A DNA stretch of 53,353 nt from Anaerolineae bacterium (GCA_026129165.1 JAHCIP010000005.1:1-53353); one strand, 5' to 3'; shown: positions 24,452 to 33,694, numbered from the stretch's first letter. A program made the numbers and translations. The notes: generated by a model not told the origin, from the letters alone.

Positions 24452-26872
24452 CTAGCGCGCCAGTTCCACGGCGCGGTAAGCGTCCAGGACGCCGTAGCCC
24501 ACGATGGGGTTGGGGATCATCGCAAGGTCCACGTGCGCGCTGCACGCCAGGCTCCAGGCCGGCGGCAGGCCATTGTTCGGGCCCCCCCGGTACGGCGCGG
24601 CCGAGCGCCGCAGGATGTCCTCGGTGCGCTCGATGTCGCCGACCAGGCGCGGGTTGGCCGACCACATCAGGGCGACCACCCCGACGACATGCGGCCCCGC
24701 CTGCGATGTGCCGTCGCCTATGAAGTAAGTCCCATGCGGGAACGACGAGAGGATGCCCGCGCCCGGCGCAACGAGATCGGGCTTGAGGCGGCCGCTGCCA
24801 TCCACTGTGACCGGCCCGACGCTGCTAAAGCTCGTCACCTGGCCCTCGCGGTCCATCGCGCCGACCGAAAAGACTTCGGGGTAGATGGCGAGGGGGTCGC
24901 TGACCGTGCTGCATTGCGGCCCCTCGTTGCCCGCGCTGGCGACGACGAAAATTCCCGCCGCCCTTAGGGCGCGCACGGCCGGTTCCAGCGACAGCGGGTC
25001 GCAACCCTCGCTGGCCTGGGGACAGCCCCAGGAGTTGTTGAGGACGTTCGCCGCGCGGCTGGGGTCGCCGGCGTGGAACGGGTCGCCGCCGCGCGGGAAT
25101 GGCGCGAGCATGAACTGCAGACCGCCCAGGTAGCGGGCCGGGTTGCCCACATTGCGGCCCAGGTTCTTGCACGCCATCCAGGTCGCGCCCGGCGCGACGC
25201 CGACGGTCTGGCCCAGGACGATACCAAGCGTGTGCGTGCCGTGGCCGTCCGTATCGGTGGGTTCGGGGTCGCCGTCCCACGGGTCATACCAATTATAGTC
25301 ATGCGCCGCCGCCGCGCCTTGCCCGCCGCGATACGTCCCGCGTAGTTGGGGGTGGCTCCACTCTACGCCCGAGTCCGACTGACCGACCACAATGCCCTGG
25401 CCGGCCGCGCCAAACGTCTGCCAGACGCGGGAGGCGCCAATAGATTCGATGTTCCACGGCGGGGCGGTAGGCGCGGGTGCGTCACCCTCATTGGTCGGCA
25501 TGGGTTCGGGCAGCGGGCGCAGGACAGGGCTGGGGAGGACGCGGCTGACGGCGGGGTGGCGGCTGAGCAGAAGGCGGGTGGGGGTTCCGCCCTGGACTTC
25601 GAGGGCGTTGACCAGGTAGTAAGGCGTGTAGGCGATGCCGGCGCGGTCGAGCGCGTCGCGTAGGTCGGCCTGGGTCCGCTCGGCGTGGGCGACTAGGGTT
25701 TGATAGACCCACTGGCGGCGGCTGGCCGGGTCTGGGATACGGCTGGCGGCGGAGAGGTCGGCCTGGTCCTTGAGGATGACAAAGACGCGGTCGCCGTAGA
25801 AGCCAGCGTGACCCTGGAGGGCGTAGGCGGTCAGGCAGAGCATGCCCAGGCCGAGGGCGACGACGCTCGTGCTCCAGCGGGAGGCGAGGGGCGAGCCAGG
25901 CCGCGCCAGGACGCCGGCCAGCCCGGCCAGGGCGAGCGCGATGACACCGCTGACGCCGGCCGCTTGCAACGCCCAGCTGAGCGTCTCGCGGCCCTCGAAC
26001 AAGGTCAAGGGCGAGAGCGTATCGGTGTCGCTGAAGACGAGCGGCCAGGCGGCGGCCAGCCCCACCACCAGGCTGAGCGGCTGCCAGGCGGGCCAGCGGC
26101 GCTCGGCCAGGGCGACGACGAGCCAGCCCAGCGGGAACAGGGCGACCATGAGGACGTTGGACGCGCCGTTGACGCCGAAGGTGCTCGCCAACAGCATCAG
26201 GGCCAGCCCGACGACCAGGCCATCCGCCACTCCCTCGCGCCAGGTACGCGCCTGGGCCAGAACCACCGGCAGCCAGACGCGCCCCATGAGCCGCATCGCC
26301 ACTCCCCCCAGGATCAGCCCATTGACGAGGCCGAGCGCGACGTCTAGCGGTGAGCCGACCGCGCCCCAGGCGAACCACGGCAGGCCGAGAGCGAGGCCCA
26401 GCGCCAGGGCCAGAGGGACACTCACCCCATCGGTCTCGGCCATTGAGGTGGCGCGGGCTTTCGAGCCTGCGCTGGCAGACTGAAAGTCTGCCCCACCTTT
26501 GATCCAGACCACCAGCGCCAGGTAGAGCAGCGTCATCACCAGTTGAACCATCAGGGCGGCCTGGGACTCAGCCGGGTCGAACAGGGCGGCCGGCAGGGTG
26601 AACAGGGGGAACAGGGCGGCCAGCCGCCAAAGCCGGACCGCCGCCCGCCAGCGCGGGTTGCGGCTGCGCCCGCCGAGGGGCCACAGTAGGGCCAGCATGC
26701 CCAGGCTGAGGGCGACGGGCCACAGGGCGTGGGGCGGGCGCACGCCGAGGCTCTCACCCAGGATTTGGCCCGTGACTGGCACGACACAGGCGCACCAGGG
26801 TAGGAGCAGGGCCAGGCCGGCCAGGGAGCAGCCCAGGCGTCGAGTCAGAGGGGAAGTGGTAGAAGTAGTCAT
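24452..26872 (-). CDS. Membrane-anchored subtilisin-like serine protease (S8) with large N-terminal membrane domain
   Basis: The 806-residue protein begins with about 10 transmembrane helices (residues 15-350), followed by an inhibitor-I9-like propeptide (about 361-455, DRVFVILKDQADL). The S8 catalytic domain then carries Asp500 (GQSDSGVEWSHP), His544 (DGHGTHT), oxyanion Asn649 and Ser723 in GTSQAGPH (family norm GTSMAAPH). All catalytic residues are present, so it should be active, presumably outside the membrane. Residues 126-142 (KGGADFQSASAGSKARAT) derive from a 49-bp palindromic repeat in frame and sit in a loop between helices. It follows a PfkB kinase gene by 35 bases. Its substrate is unknown. 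Confidence 0.87.
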   Translation of the reverse strand: MTTSTTSPLTRRLGCSLAGLALLLPWCACVVPVTGQILGESLGVRPPHALWPVALSLGMLALLWPLGGRSRNPRWRAAVRLWRLAALFPLFTLPAALFDPAESQAALMVQLVMTLLYLALVVWIKGGADFQSASAGSKARATSMAETDGVSVPLALALGLALGLPWFAWGAVGSPLDVALGLVNGLILGGVAMRLMGRVWLPVVLAQARTWREGVADGLVVGLALMLLASTFGVNGASNVLMVALFPLGWLVVALAERRWPAWQPLSLVVGLAAAWPLVFSDTDTLSPLTLFEGRETLSWALQAAGVSGVIALALAGLAGVLARPGSPLASRWSTSVVALGLGMLCLTAYALQGHAGFYGDRVFVILKDQADLSAASRIPDPASRRQWVYQTLVAHAERTQADLRDALDRAGIAYTPYYLVNALEVQGGTPTRLLLSRHPAVSRVLPSPVLRPLPEPMPTNEGDAPAPTAPPWNIESIGASRVWQTFGAAGQGIVVGQSDSGVEWSHPQLRGTYRGGQGAAAAHDYNWYDPWDGDPEPTDTDGHGTHTLGIVLGQTVGVAPGATWMACKNLGRNVGNPARYLGGLQFMLAPFPRGGDPFHAGDPSRAANVLNNSWGCPQASEGCDPLSLEPAVRALRAAGIFVVASAGNEGPQCSTVSDPLAIYPEVFSVGAMDREGQVTSFSSVGPVTVDGSGRLKPDLVAPGAGILSSFPHGTYFIGDGTSQAGPHVVGVVALMWSANPRLVGDIERTEDILRRSAAPYRGGPNNGLPPAWSLACSAHVDLAMIPNPIVGYGVLDAYRAVELAR
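26448..26496. repeat. 49-bp structured palindromic repeat, copy B, inside the subtilase gene
   Basis: Same layout as 20027-20075: GTGG/CCAC ends, hairpin 1 with a TTTCGA loop, hairpin 2 GCAGACT-GAA-AGTCTGC. Compared with copy A, several stem positions differ but remain complementary. The insertion preserves the reading frame and encodes 16-17 extra residues of the protease. Confidence 0.85.
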
Positions 26873-26907
26873 AGTGGGTGTTCGCCCAGGGCAGAGTCAG
26901 GCTTGCC

Positions 26908-27903
26908 CTACCAAAGAGGGTAGACGACGCTTTGCACCAGCTGCGCCTCGGCGTCGGACCGGCCATAGCGTAGGGCATAGAGCGCGCCAAAGTCCTCAAG
27001 CACAAACGAGGCCGAGACCGCGCCGTAGCGCGCCGCCTGGACGGGGTCACCCGTCTCCAGCCAGCCGACAATGAAGCCGCCGCAGAAGGCATCGCCCGCG
27101 CCTGTGACATCGCGGATGCGCGCCGGCACGGGCGGCGCGTGGTAGAAGCGGTCGGTCTGTCGGTCGTAGACCAGGACGCCCCGATCGCCCTGCTTGAGGA
27201 CGACCACGCGCGGGCCACGCGCCGCGAACCACCGTGCCGCCACCTCAGCGGAGACCTCGCCTAGTAGCGGCTTCGTCTCTAGTTCGCTCGGCAGGAAGAT
27301 GTCCACCCGACTCAGCAGGTCGGCCACATCGGACCGACGGTTGTGAATCATGTAACGCTCGCCGGGGTCAAGGGCGATTAGCCCCGCGCCGCGTTGATGG
27401 AGGGCCTGGACCAGGCTGGCGTGGCTGTCCCAGTTCATGGGCGCGAGGTGGAACGCCTGGGCCGTCAGATAGGCCGGGGGCAGGTCGTCAGGCGTCAGCC
27501 ACAGCGGCCGATAGACCTCGTCCTCCTGGTCGGCGTCAGGTTGGTGATAGGTCAGGAGGTCGGGCGGGACGGGCAAGCCGAGCCGGCCAAAGTGAAAGGC
27601 GGGGTCGCCTTCGACGCGGCCGCCCGTGCGGTGGTGGGCGAAGAAGGTCCTCATCTCGGCGTCGCCATCGAGCCAGTGGACCCCCGCCGTATCTATGCCG
27701 TGCGCCTGGGCCTGGTCCAGCCAGGCGCGGGGATAGTTCTGGCCGACGCGGCCTACCAGCCCGACGGGCGCGCCCCATAGCCGCGCGCCGACGGCCGAGT
27801 ATAGGGCATTGCCGCCACACTGGCGCAGTGTGACTTCCCCTGTCGCCGAGATGAGATAGTCAATACGTAAGCCGCCGCAGACGGCGATGCGAGGCGAGGT
27901 CAT
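26908..27903 (-). CDS. PfkB-family carbohydrate kinase
   Basis: The 331-residue enzyme belongs to the ribokinase/PfkB group that phosphorylates sugars or nucleosides with ATP. The second PfkB signature is clear: RDVTGAGDAFCGGFIVGWL, where the aspartate of GAGD is the catalytic base. The N-terminus has ISATGEVTLRQCGGNALYSAVGARLWG, matching the substrate-binding signature. The middle (LITYHQPDADQEDEVYRP-type stretch) is longer than in ribokinase. It is the first gene of a minus-strand group including the subtilase and the membrane protein; a functional link is not evident. Confidence 0.9.
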   Translation of the reverse strand: MTSPRIAVCGGLRIDYLISATGEVTLRQCGGNALYSAVGARLWGAPVGLVGRVGQNYPRAWLDQAQAHGIDTAGVHWLDGDAEMRTFFAHHRTGGRVEGDPAFHFGRLGLPVPPDLLTYHQPDADQEDEVYRPLWLTPDDLPPAYLTAQAFHLAPMNWDSHASLVQALHQRGAGLIALDPGERYMIHNRRSDVADLLSRVDIFLPSELETKPLLGEVSAEVAARWFAARGPRVVVLKQGDRGVLVYDRQTDRFYHAPPVPARIRDVTGAGDAFCGGFIVGWLETGDPVQAARYGAVSASFVLEDFGALYALRYGRSDAEAQLVQSVVYPLW

Positions 27904-27968
27904 ACAGTATTCATCCGTGCGTGACTGTTACTGCGTAGTATGGATAGTCTGCTTTGTTGACGGAGCCT

Positions 27969-29735
27969 ATGGACCGAGTGTCTCTCACAACAGTCAGTGA
28001 GAAGCTGGCCTGGATGGCCGTTCTTCTCCTGGCGGGCCTGGCCCCCTTCCAGCCTGTTCAGCCGCTGGCCCACAGCGACCTGACCGATCTCCACACGGGG
28101 ACGGTTCTGGCCCTGCTTGTCCTGACCCTATGGCTGGCGCATCTCGTCGTCGCCAGGCGACGGCCTCGCCCGTCTGCGCCGTTGACCGTTAGCCTGGGCC
28201 TCTTTCTGGCCATGGCCCTCCTGGCGGCCTGCCTGGCGCCCAGTGACCGCCTGGAGTCGGTCAAGTTTGTGGTGCGGCTTGGGCTGGGCGCGGGGGCCTG
28301 CCTGGCGGTGGCCGACCAGGCGGCGACAGCGACGCGGCGCACGCGGCTCATCCAGGTCATGGTCAGCGCGGCCGGGCTCGTGGGCCTGCTCGGGCTGGCG
28401 GAGTATGCGGGCCTGCCGCTGGCGTTGGCCTTGCTGGACCAGTTCAAGCTGGCCCCCACGCATGTGGGCGAGGCAGTTCGCATTAGCGCCACCTTTGCGT
28501 ATCCCACAATCACCTCCATGTATCTGGAGTTGGTAATTCCCCTGGCGGTGGCGTTGCTCTGGCTCGCCGTTAGAGGCCGGCGCCGCGGCGCGGCCTTCGG
28601 CTGGGTCCTCATGTTGGCTCTGATTACCGAGGCCATGATTCTGACCTTTACGCGGACCGGCCTGGTGGCCGCCGCCGCCGCGCTACTCGTCCTGGTGGGC
28701 GGAAGCTGGCGGCTGGGCTGGCGGGCGGAGGCCCGGCTGGCGCTGGGCGCTATTGGCCTCGTCGGTGTCCTGGTCGCGGGAACTGCCCTGCTCACCCCCA
28801 CCCTGGGCCTGCGGCTGGCGACGGAGAACGACCGGGCCTGGTATGGCGTCACCTATGCCCCGGCCCCCCTCCCATCCCTGGCGGCCAGCGATACGGTGAT
28901 GGTGGCCGTGACGGTCACCAATACCGGCCGGTTGGCCTGGTCTCCGGCCCTACCCCGCCCGGTGAGCCTATCATATCACTGGCTGGCCCACAATGAGGAA
29001 TCGGTGGTCGAGTGGGAGGGGCCGCGTGTACGCCTGCCCTTGACCGTGGAGCCAGGGCAGTCGGTCACGCTGGCCGCGCCGGTTATCGCGCCGTCCCACT
29101 CTGGGCCGGTGCGTTTGGCCTGGGACATGGTGCAGGACAATGTGACCTGGTTCAGCGCCAAGGCGGTCCCAATGTACACGACGCGGGTGGACGTCTTGCC
29201 GCGCCGGGTCGCGGTGGCGGTGGAACCTCCGCCTATTCTACTCAAACCCATGCCGGCGGCCAGCCGCGCTGATCTCTCGCCCTCACGGCGGACACTGTGG
29301 GCCGTCGCGGTACGTATGGCGCGGGATCGCCCGCTGCTAGGCGTTGGCCCCGATAATTTTCGCCTGGCCTATGGCCGCTATACCGGGCAAGACGTGTGGG
29401 ACCCCAGTATCCACTCCAACAATATGTACCTGGAGATGTTCGCGGACATGGGTATCCCCGGCGGTCTGGCCTTTCTGCTATTCACCGCCGTCTCGCTGGC
29501 GCTGGCGGTTCAGGGCGTCGTCCTGGCTGCGCCTCTGGCGCGGGCCAACCTCCCAGGGGATCCACTCTTCGTCACATCGCTCGCCGCCGCCGCTAGCCTG
29601 GTCGCCTGGCTGGCGCATGGCGTCCTGGACTCCTTCTACGCCTTTCTGCCGTTGACCCTGATCTACTGGACCATCCTAGGGCTGGTCGCCGCCGGCGTCG
29701 TGCACCGCCCGCGCCAGGACCCGCGTGACCTGTGA
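27969..29735 (+). CDS. O-antigen ligase/polymerase-like protein with inserted beta-domain (1)
   Basis: A polytopic membrane protein of the WaaL/Wzy family that transfers or polymerises polysaccharide chains. About ten transmembrane helices surround a large extracytoplasmic part. Two hallmarks frame the family: the hydrophobic core up to residue 290, and the Wzy_C segment PLLGVGPDNFRLAYGRYTG with HSNNMYLEMFADMG. Between them, residues about 300-410 carry a beta-sandwich-like domain (VMVAVTVTNTGRLAWS, YHWLAHNEESVVEWEGPR). Similar modules occur in some glycosyltransferase-associated proteins. ATG 27969 follows GGAG; the frame extends to TTG 27954. Its stop overlaps the next start (GTGA). Confidence 0.83.
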   Translation: MDRVSLTTVSEKLAWMAVLLLAGLAPFQPVQPLAHSDLTDLHTGTVLALLVLTLWLAHLVVARRRPRPSAPLTVSLGLFLAMALLAACLAPSDRLESVKFVVRLGLGAGACLAVADQAATATRRTRLIQVMVSAAGLVGLLGLAEYAGLPLALALLDQFKLAPTHVGEAVRISATFAYPTITSMYLELVIPLAVALLWLAVRGRRRGAAFGWVLMLALITEAMILTFTRTGLVAAAAALLVLVGGSWRLGWRAEARLALGAIGLVGVLVAGTALLTPTLGLRLATENDRAWYGVTYAPAPLPSLAASDTVMVAVTVTNTGRLAWSPALPRPVSLSYHWLAHNEESVVEWEGPRVRLPLTVEPGQSVTLAAPVIAPSHSGPVRLAWDMVQDNVTWFSAKAVPMYTTRVDVLPRRVAVAVEPPPILLKPMPAASRADLSPSRRTLWAVAVRMARDRPLLGVGPDNFRLAYGRYTGQDVWDPSIHSNNMYLEMFADMGIPGGLAFLLFTAVSLALAVQGVVLAAPLARANLPGDPLFVTSLAAAASLVAWLAHGVLDSFYAFLPLTLIYWTILGLVAAGVVHRPRQDPRDL

Positions 29736-31423
29736 GGCCGCCCAACCACCCGCTCGCGCCCCTCGCGGCCCTGGTCCTGGTTACCCTGGCCCTGCTGCCC
29801 TTCGAGTGGCAGGCGCCGCTGCTGACCGGGCCAGGGTTCATCATCACGAACCTGGAAGCCCTTATCCTGCTCAGCGTTGGCGGCTGGTGCCTGAGCCTGG
29901 TTCGCTCGCCACGCTCGCTTAGGCCGCCCGCCTGGCCCGTCCTGGCTGTGGTGGCGGTCACGCTGCTCTCGGCGGTGGCCGCGCCCGTCTTGAAGGTGGC
30001 CGCGCTCAAAGTGGCGGCGCGCTGGCTCCTGGGCGCTCTGTTTGGCCTGGCTGTGGCTCATGTGACACGCCGGCCAGCTGTGGTGAAATGGGCCATGCTG
30101 GCTGTGGTCCTGGGCGCCGGGGGCGCGGCGGTGTTGGGCGGGTTGGAATTGCTAGGCGTCACGCCGGCGGCGAGCCTGCTGGCCGGTTTCCGTGCCGCGC
30201 CGGCCCGCCTCGGCCCGCTGGCCCGCCTCAACGCCACCTTTGGTTCCGCCAACACTGCCGCCATGCTGTTCGAGGCAGCGCTCTGCCTGACGCTGGGGCT
30301 GACGGTCGCGGCGGCGCGAGACGGCCGCCCAGGACAGCGGTGGGCGTTGGTCGCCCTGCAAGGGTTGCTCGCCGTCGCCCTGCTGCTGACCTACAGCCGG
30401 GGTGGCCTGCTAGGGGCGCTGGCCGGCCTGACGGTGATCGCCCGGCTAACTCTCATGCGGTCGCCTCGCCAGGGTTGGCGATGGCTCGCGCCGTCCCTGG
30501 CGAGCATGACACTGCTGGTCGCCCTACTGGGATTGGGTACGCCAGCCCTCCAGGCCCGCCTCAGCGTCCTGGACGAGCGCCCGTTCGATAGCGCCATCAT
30601 TGATGCGCCGGCGGCCCTGCCCCTCGTCGCCGGCGCGGAACAGTCGGTCCGCCTCCAGGTGACCAATACGGGGCGTCTGGTCTGGCAAGCGCTGGGGCCA
30701 GGCGCGACGGCAGTCGGGTACCACTGGCTCAGCGAGGATGGCGCGACCGTCTATGTGTGGGGCAATTCCCCGGTGAGGCTGCCGAAGGACGTAGCGCCGG
30801 GCGAGGCCGTGCTGGTTGACCTGGTCGTGTCGGCCCCACTCGCCGGCCGGTATCGCCTCGCCTGGGATGTGGTTCACGGCGACAGTGATTGGATCGGCGG
30901 CCGCGCCCCCATGCCCGCCCTGACCGACGTGGTTGTGGCCGGCGCCGGCGGCGAGCCGTTGGGGGGCAGCAGTGGGGCCAGGACACCGGCCCCCGCGCCC
31001 GACCGCCGCGCCCTGTGGGGCGCCGCCATTGCGATGTTTAAGACCCGCCCGCTGCTGGGCGTCGGTCCGGGTAACTTTCGCCACCTGTACGGCGGCTATC
31101 TGGGCGTGAGCCAGTGGGATGACCGCATCCAGGCCAACAGCCTGTACCTGGAACTGCTGGCCGATGGGGGTGTGGCCGGGCTGCTCGCCTGGCTCTGGCT
31201 CATTGGCGCGACACTCGGCCGGCTGTGGCGCTGGCAGGCGCGCCCTGCCGTCGCCACCTGGCCGTATGCGGTGGCGCTGCTCGGCGCGCTAGCGGCGTGG
31301 CTGACCCACGGCCTGGTGGATGTCGCGTTGGAGACGACGGCGATCTACGGCCTGCTCTGGACCCTAATTGGCCTGGCGCTGGGGCTGACGACGCCGGACC
31401 ACACGCCTCCACAAGGCAAGTGA
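29732..31423 (+). CDS. O-antigen ligase/polymerase-like protein with inserted beta-domain (2)
   Basis: This is a tandem paralogue of the preceding protein with the same architecture: about ten helices, then an extracytoplasmic beta-domain (SVRLQVTNTGRLVWQA, YHWLSEDGATVYVWGNSPVRLP), and the Wzy_C-like part RPLLGVGPGNFRHLYGGYLG with QANSLYLELLADGG. GTG 29732 overlaps the preceding stop (GTGA), so translation is coupled. The two copies are divergent, so duplication is old or each has its own substrate. The next gene, a flippase, also starts by a GTGA overlap. Together they encode export and assembly of one or two polysaccharides. Confidence 0.83.
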   Translation: MRPPNHPLAPLAALVLVTLALLPFEWQAPLLTGPGFIITNLEALILLSVGGWCLSLVRSPRSLRPPAWPVLAVVAVTLLSAVAAPVLKVAALKVAARWLLGALFGLAVAHVTRRPAVVKWAMLAVVLGAGGAAVLGGLELLGVTPAASLLAGFRAAPARLGPLARLNATFGSANTAAMLFEAALCLTLGLTVAAARDGRPGQRWALVALQGLLAVALLLTYSRGGLLGALAGLTVIARLTLMRSPRQGWRWLAPSLASMTLLVALLGLGTPALQARLSVLDERPFDSAIIDAPAALPLVAGAEQSVRLQVTNTGRLVWQALGPGATAVGYHWLSEDGATVYVWGNSPVRLPKDVAPGEAVLVDLVVSAPLAGRYRLAWDVVHGDSDWIGGRAPMPALTDVVVAGAGGEPLGGSSGARTPAPAPDRRALWGAAIAMFKTRPLLGVGPGNFRHLYGGYLGVSQWDDRIQANSLYLELLADGGVAGLLAWLWLIGATLGRLWRWQARPAVATWPYAVALLGALAAWLTHGLVDVALETTAIYGLLWTLIGLALGLTTPDHTPPQGK

Positions 31424-32751
31424 ACCGACTCAAGATGGCGAACTATCCACTCCTGCGCGCCGCTCGCGCTCAGCTTGCCCGTCACAGCGCCCGTCTGGAC
31501 GCCGTCACGCGCGGCTGGTTGGTCGTCACCGCCGGTCAGATGATCCGCCTCGCCCTCGGTCTGGTCAGCAGTGTCCTGATAGCCCGCGCCCTCGGCCCGG
31601 CCGAGTTTGGCGTCTTTGCGACTCTGGCCGCCGTCACCAATATCGGCTCGGCGGTGGCCGACTTTGGCCTGTCGCAAAGCGGCGTCCAATACATCGCCAG
31701 TGTCTGGCCGGGCGACCCACAGGAAGCGCGGACGCGAGGGCTGGCCCTGGTGTGGCTCCGCCCGGCCTTCGCGCTGGCGCTGGCGGTGGTGGGAACGGCG
31801 GTGGCCGCGCCCCTAGCGCAGCGGGTGGACTGGCTCGCGGAGCGGCCCTATCTGCTCCCCCTGGTTCTACTGGGGGTCGCCGCCAGCGCCCTGAGTGGCG
31901 CGGTCAGTACTCTACTCCAGGCCACCGGCCACTTTGGACGCCTGACGGTCGTGACACTGACCAATGCCGGGCTGACGGCCTGCCTGGCCGTGGCGCTGGC
32001 CTGGGTCGGGCAGCTCAACCTGGTGAGTGCGCTGGTCATTCTGGGTATCGCCACCTCGCTGGCGTGCTTCGAGGTGGGGCGGCGTCTACTGCCCCGGCCC
32101 TGGCCGCTACGGCGGCCGTCGCTCACCCGTCTCTGGACGGACGCCCGCCGCCTGTTTGAGTTTGGCCGCTGGCTGTGGGTCGCCAACAGCCTCGCCCTGC
32201 TGGCGAGCTATCTCGACCTCTTTCTCGTCGGCCGTTGGGCGCCCCTGTCCGTCGTCGGCTTGTATGCTCTGGCCGCCAACCTGGCGGGTAAAGTGGACGT
32301 GGTCAACCACAGCCTGCAAACGGTCGCCCTGCCCGCTGCCGCCCGCGTCGCCGACGAGCAGAGTGTGCGCCCCTATGTGCGTCGCAGCCTGGTCCGTAGC
32401 GTCGGGATTTGTCTGGCCGCGCTCCCCCTCTTCTGGCTGGCGGAGCCGTTTATCCAGGTGTTCTACGGCGCGGCCTACTTACCGGCGGTAGAGACGGTCC
32501 GTCTCCTCCTCGGCGTGGTTCTGTTCGATGTGGTGACCGTGCCCCTGACCCTGCTGGCCTTCCCGCTTAATCGCCCCCGGCTGCTGGCCGCCGCCGACGC
32601 GGTCAGGCTGCTGGTCCTCGTTGCCACCGGCGCCTGGCTCATCCCAACCAGTGGCGCGACGGGGGCCGTGCTGGCCCGCTTCAGCGCGCGGGTCGCCGGT
32701 GCGGCCCTCGTCCTCGCCGTCCTGGTGTTCCAGCCATTCAGACGCCCTTAA
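31420..32751 (+). CDS. Polysaccharide flippase (Wzx/PST, MATE-like superfamily)
   Basis: The 443-residue protein shows about 12 transmembrane helices and the N-terminal pattern of Wzx-type exporters (VTAGQMIRLALGLVSSVLIARALGPAEFGVFATL). The central LNRP/RFSARV section and C-terminal TLLAFPLN also fit. It would flip lipid-linked repeat units or saccharides to the outer side for the ligase-like proteins encoded upstream. GTG 31420 overlaps the preceding stop, as in the neighbour; ATG 31435 is an alternative without a ribosome site. The frame extends to 31225 inside the preceding gene but this is not supported. Confidence 0.88.
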   Translation: MNRLKMANYPLLRAARAQLARHSARLDAVTRGWLVVTAGQMIRLALGLVSSVLIARALGPAEFGVFATLAAVTNIGSAVADFGLSQSGVQYIASVWPGDPQEARTRGLALVWLRPAFALALAVVGTAVAAPLAQRVDWLAERPYLLPLVLLGVAASALSGAVSTLLQATGHFGRLTVVTLTNAGLTACLAVALAWVGQLNLVSALVILGIATSLACFEVGRRLLPRPWPLRRPSLTRLWTDARRLFEFGRWLWVANSLALLASYLDLFLVGRWAPLSVVGLYALAANLAGKVDVVNHSLQTVALPAAARVADEQSVRPYVRRSLVRSVGICLAALPLFWLAEPFIQVFYGAAYLPAVETVRLLLGVVLFDVVTVPLTLLAFPLNRPRLLAAADAVRLLVLVATGAWLIPTSGATGAVLARFSARVAGAALVLAVLVFQPFRRP

Positions 32752-32780
32752 TCCCCCGTCAGCCCAATATTGTCCACATC

Positions 32781-32817
32781 GGTTCTTCATACTGTCTGAA
32801 TATGTCGCTGCTATACT
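32781..32817 (+). promoter_or_regulatory. Three-copy promoter element, copy 1
   Basis: A 20-bp box GGTTCTTCATACTGTCTGAA (32781-32800) is followed after 11 bases by TATACT (32812-32817) with TG two bases ahead of it. It lies 76 bases upstream of the secreted-protein gene at 32893. Copies 2 and 3 share box, spacing and -10. Confidence 0.75.
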
Positions 32818-32892
32818 CAATTCAAGATCGGCCGATCAAGAGAACCAACGGAAGATGTGTAGACAACACAGACGTGTAGAAAGGTAACAAGT

Positions 32893-33672
32893 ATGAAGCG
32901 TGTGACCAGAGTTGTTTTCGCCGGCGTCGTGGCGCTGGCGCTGCTGGCGGCCCTCTTCGGCGCCAGCGCGGTCAGTAACGTTGCCCTGGCCCAAGGGCCG
33001 GTGACGACCCCGACCGCGCCCGCTAACCCGCCCGCCGCTCCACCCACCAACGCCTTGGAGCAGACCTTCTGGCAGTCGCTGGCGAACCGACTGGGCGTCA
33101 CCATTGATCGCCTCACTCAGGCCGTCAAGGACGCTGCTAAGGACACGATTGCCAGCGCCTTGCAGGGCGGCAGCCTCACCCAGCAGCAGGCCGACGCGCT
33201 GAACCAGCGGGCTGACCAGTGGCAGCCCGGTCAGGGTATCCCCCTGGGCGGTAAGGGTGGCCGTGGTCACGGCGGCGACGGTGAGCGTGGTGGTCTGGGC
33301 GGTCCGGGTGGTCTCGACGCCGCGGCCAAGGCGCTCAACATGACATCGTCTGAGCTGATGACCGAGCTGCAGAGTGGCAAGACCCTGGCCGACGTGGCGC
33401 AGGCCAAGGGTGTCAGCCAGGACGCGGTCAAGCAGGCCATGGTGGCCGCCAAGAAGGCCGAGATTGACGCGGCTGTGACGGCTGGCCGGCTGACGGCGGA
33501 CCAGGCGGCGCAGATGAAGTCGCAGATTGACCAGCAAGCGGCGGGCCTGGACCTGAACAGCTTGCTGCGCGGCCACGGCTTTGAGGGCGGCCCCCGTCCC
33601 TTCGGCCCAGGCCGGGCCCCCAATCAGGCCCCCCAGGCTCCCACGACCCCGCCCAGCGGGAGTGGCGCCTAA
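32893..33672 (+). CDS. Secreted helical protein of unknown function
   Basis: The 259-residue product has a signal peptide (about 1-34). After a Pro/Ala-rich linker it contains two helical repeats with LGVTIDRLTQAVKDAAKDTI and TQQQADALNQRADQ, then a Gly-rich spacer. A second similar helical part follows (ALNMTSSELMTELQSGKTLADVAQAKGVSQDAVKQAMVAAKKAEIDAAVTAGRLTADQAAQMK). This repeat pattern, with 'LT..QA..' helix turns, is seen in other secreted proteins of Chloroflexota and Firmicutes of unknown role. It is transcribed from the element at 32781 and ends at a strong terminator, so it is monocistronic. Confidence 0.75.
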   Translation: MKRVTRVVFAGVVALALLAALFGASAVSNVALAQGPVTTPTAPANPPAAPPTNALEQTFWQSLANRLGVTIDRLTQAVKDAAKDTIASALQGGSLTQQQADALNQRADQWQPGQGIPLGGKGGRGHGGDGERGGLGGPGGLDAAAKALNMTSSELMTELQSGKTLADVAQAKGVSQDAVKQAMVAAKKAEIDAAVTAGRLTADQAAQMKSQIDQQAAGLDLNSLLRGHGFEGGPRPFGPGRAPNQAPQAPTTPPSGSGA

Positions 33673-33694
33673 CTGAATAGACCGCTGCTGTAGT

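Noticed and set aside
25488-26378. 296-codon minus-strand frame inside the subtilase gene
   Set aside because: It lies in another frame of the same strand with Arg/Pro/Gly-rich composition, typical of a frame-shifted GC-rich gene; the S8 motifs are in the main frame.
31225-31419. Upstream extension of the flippase gene
   Set aside because: The open frame overlaps the preceding gene by about 200 bases and has Arg/Ala-rich shadow composition; GTG 31420 with a GTGA overlap fits the operon better.
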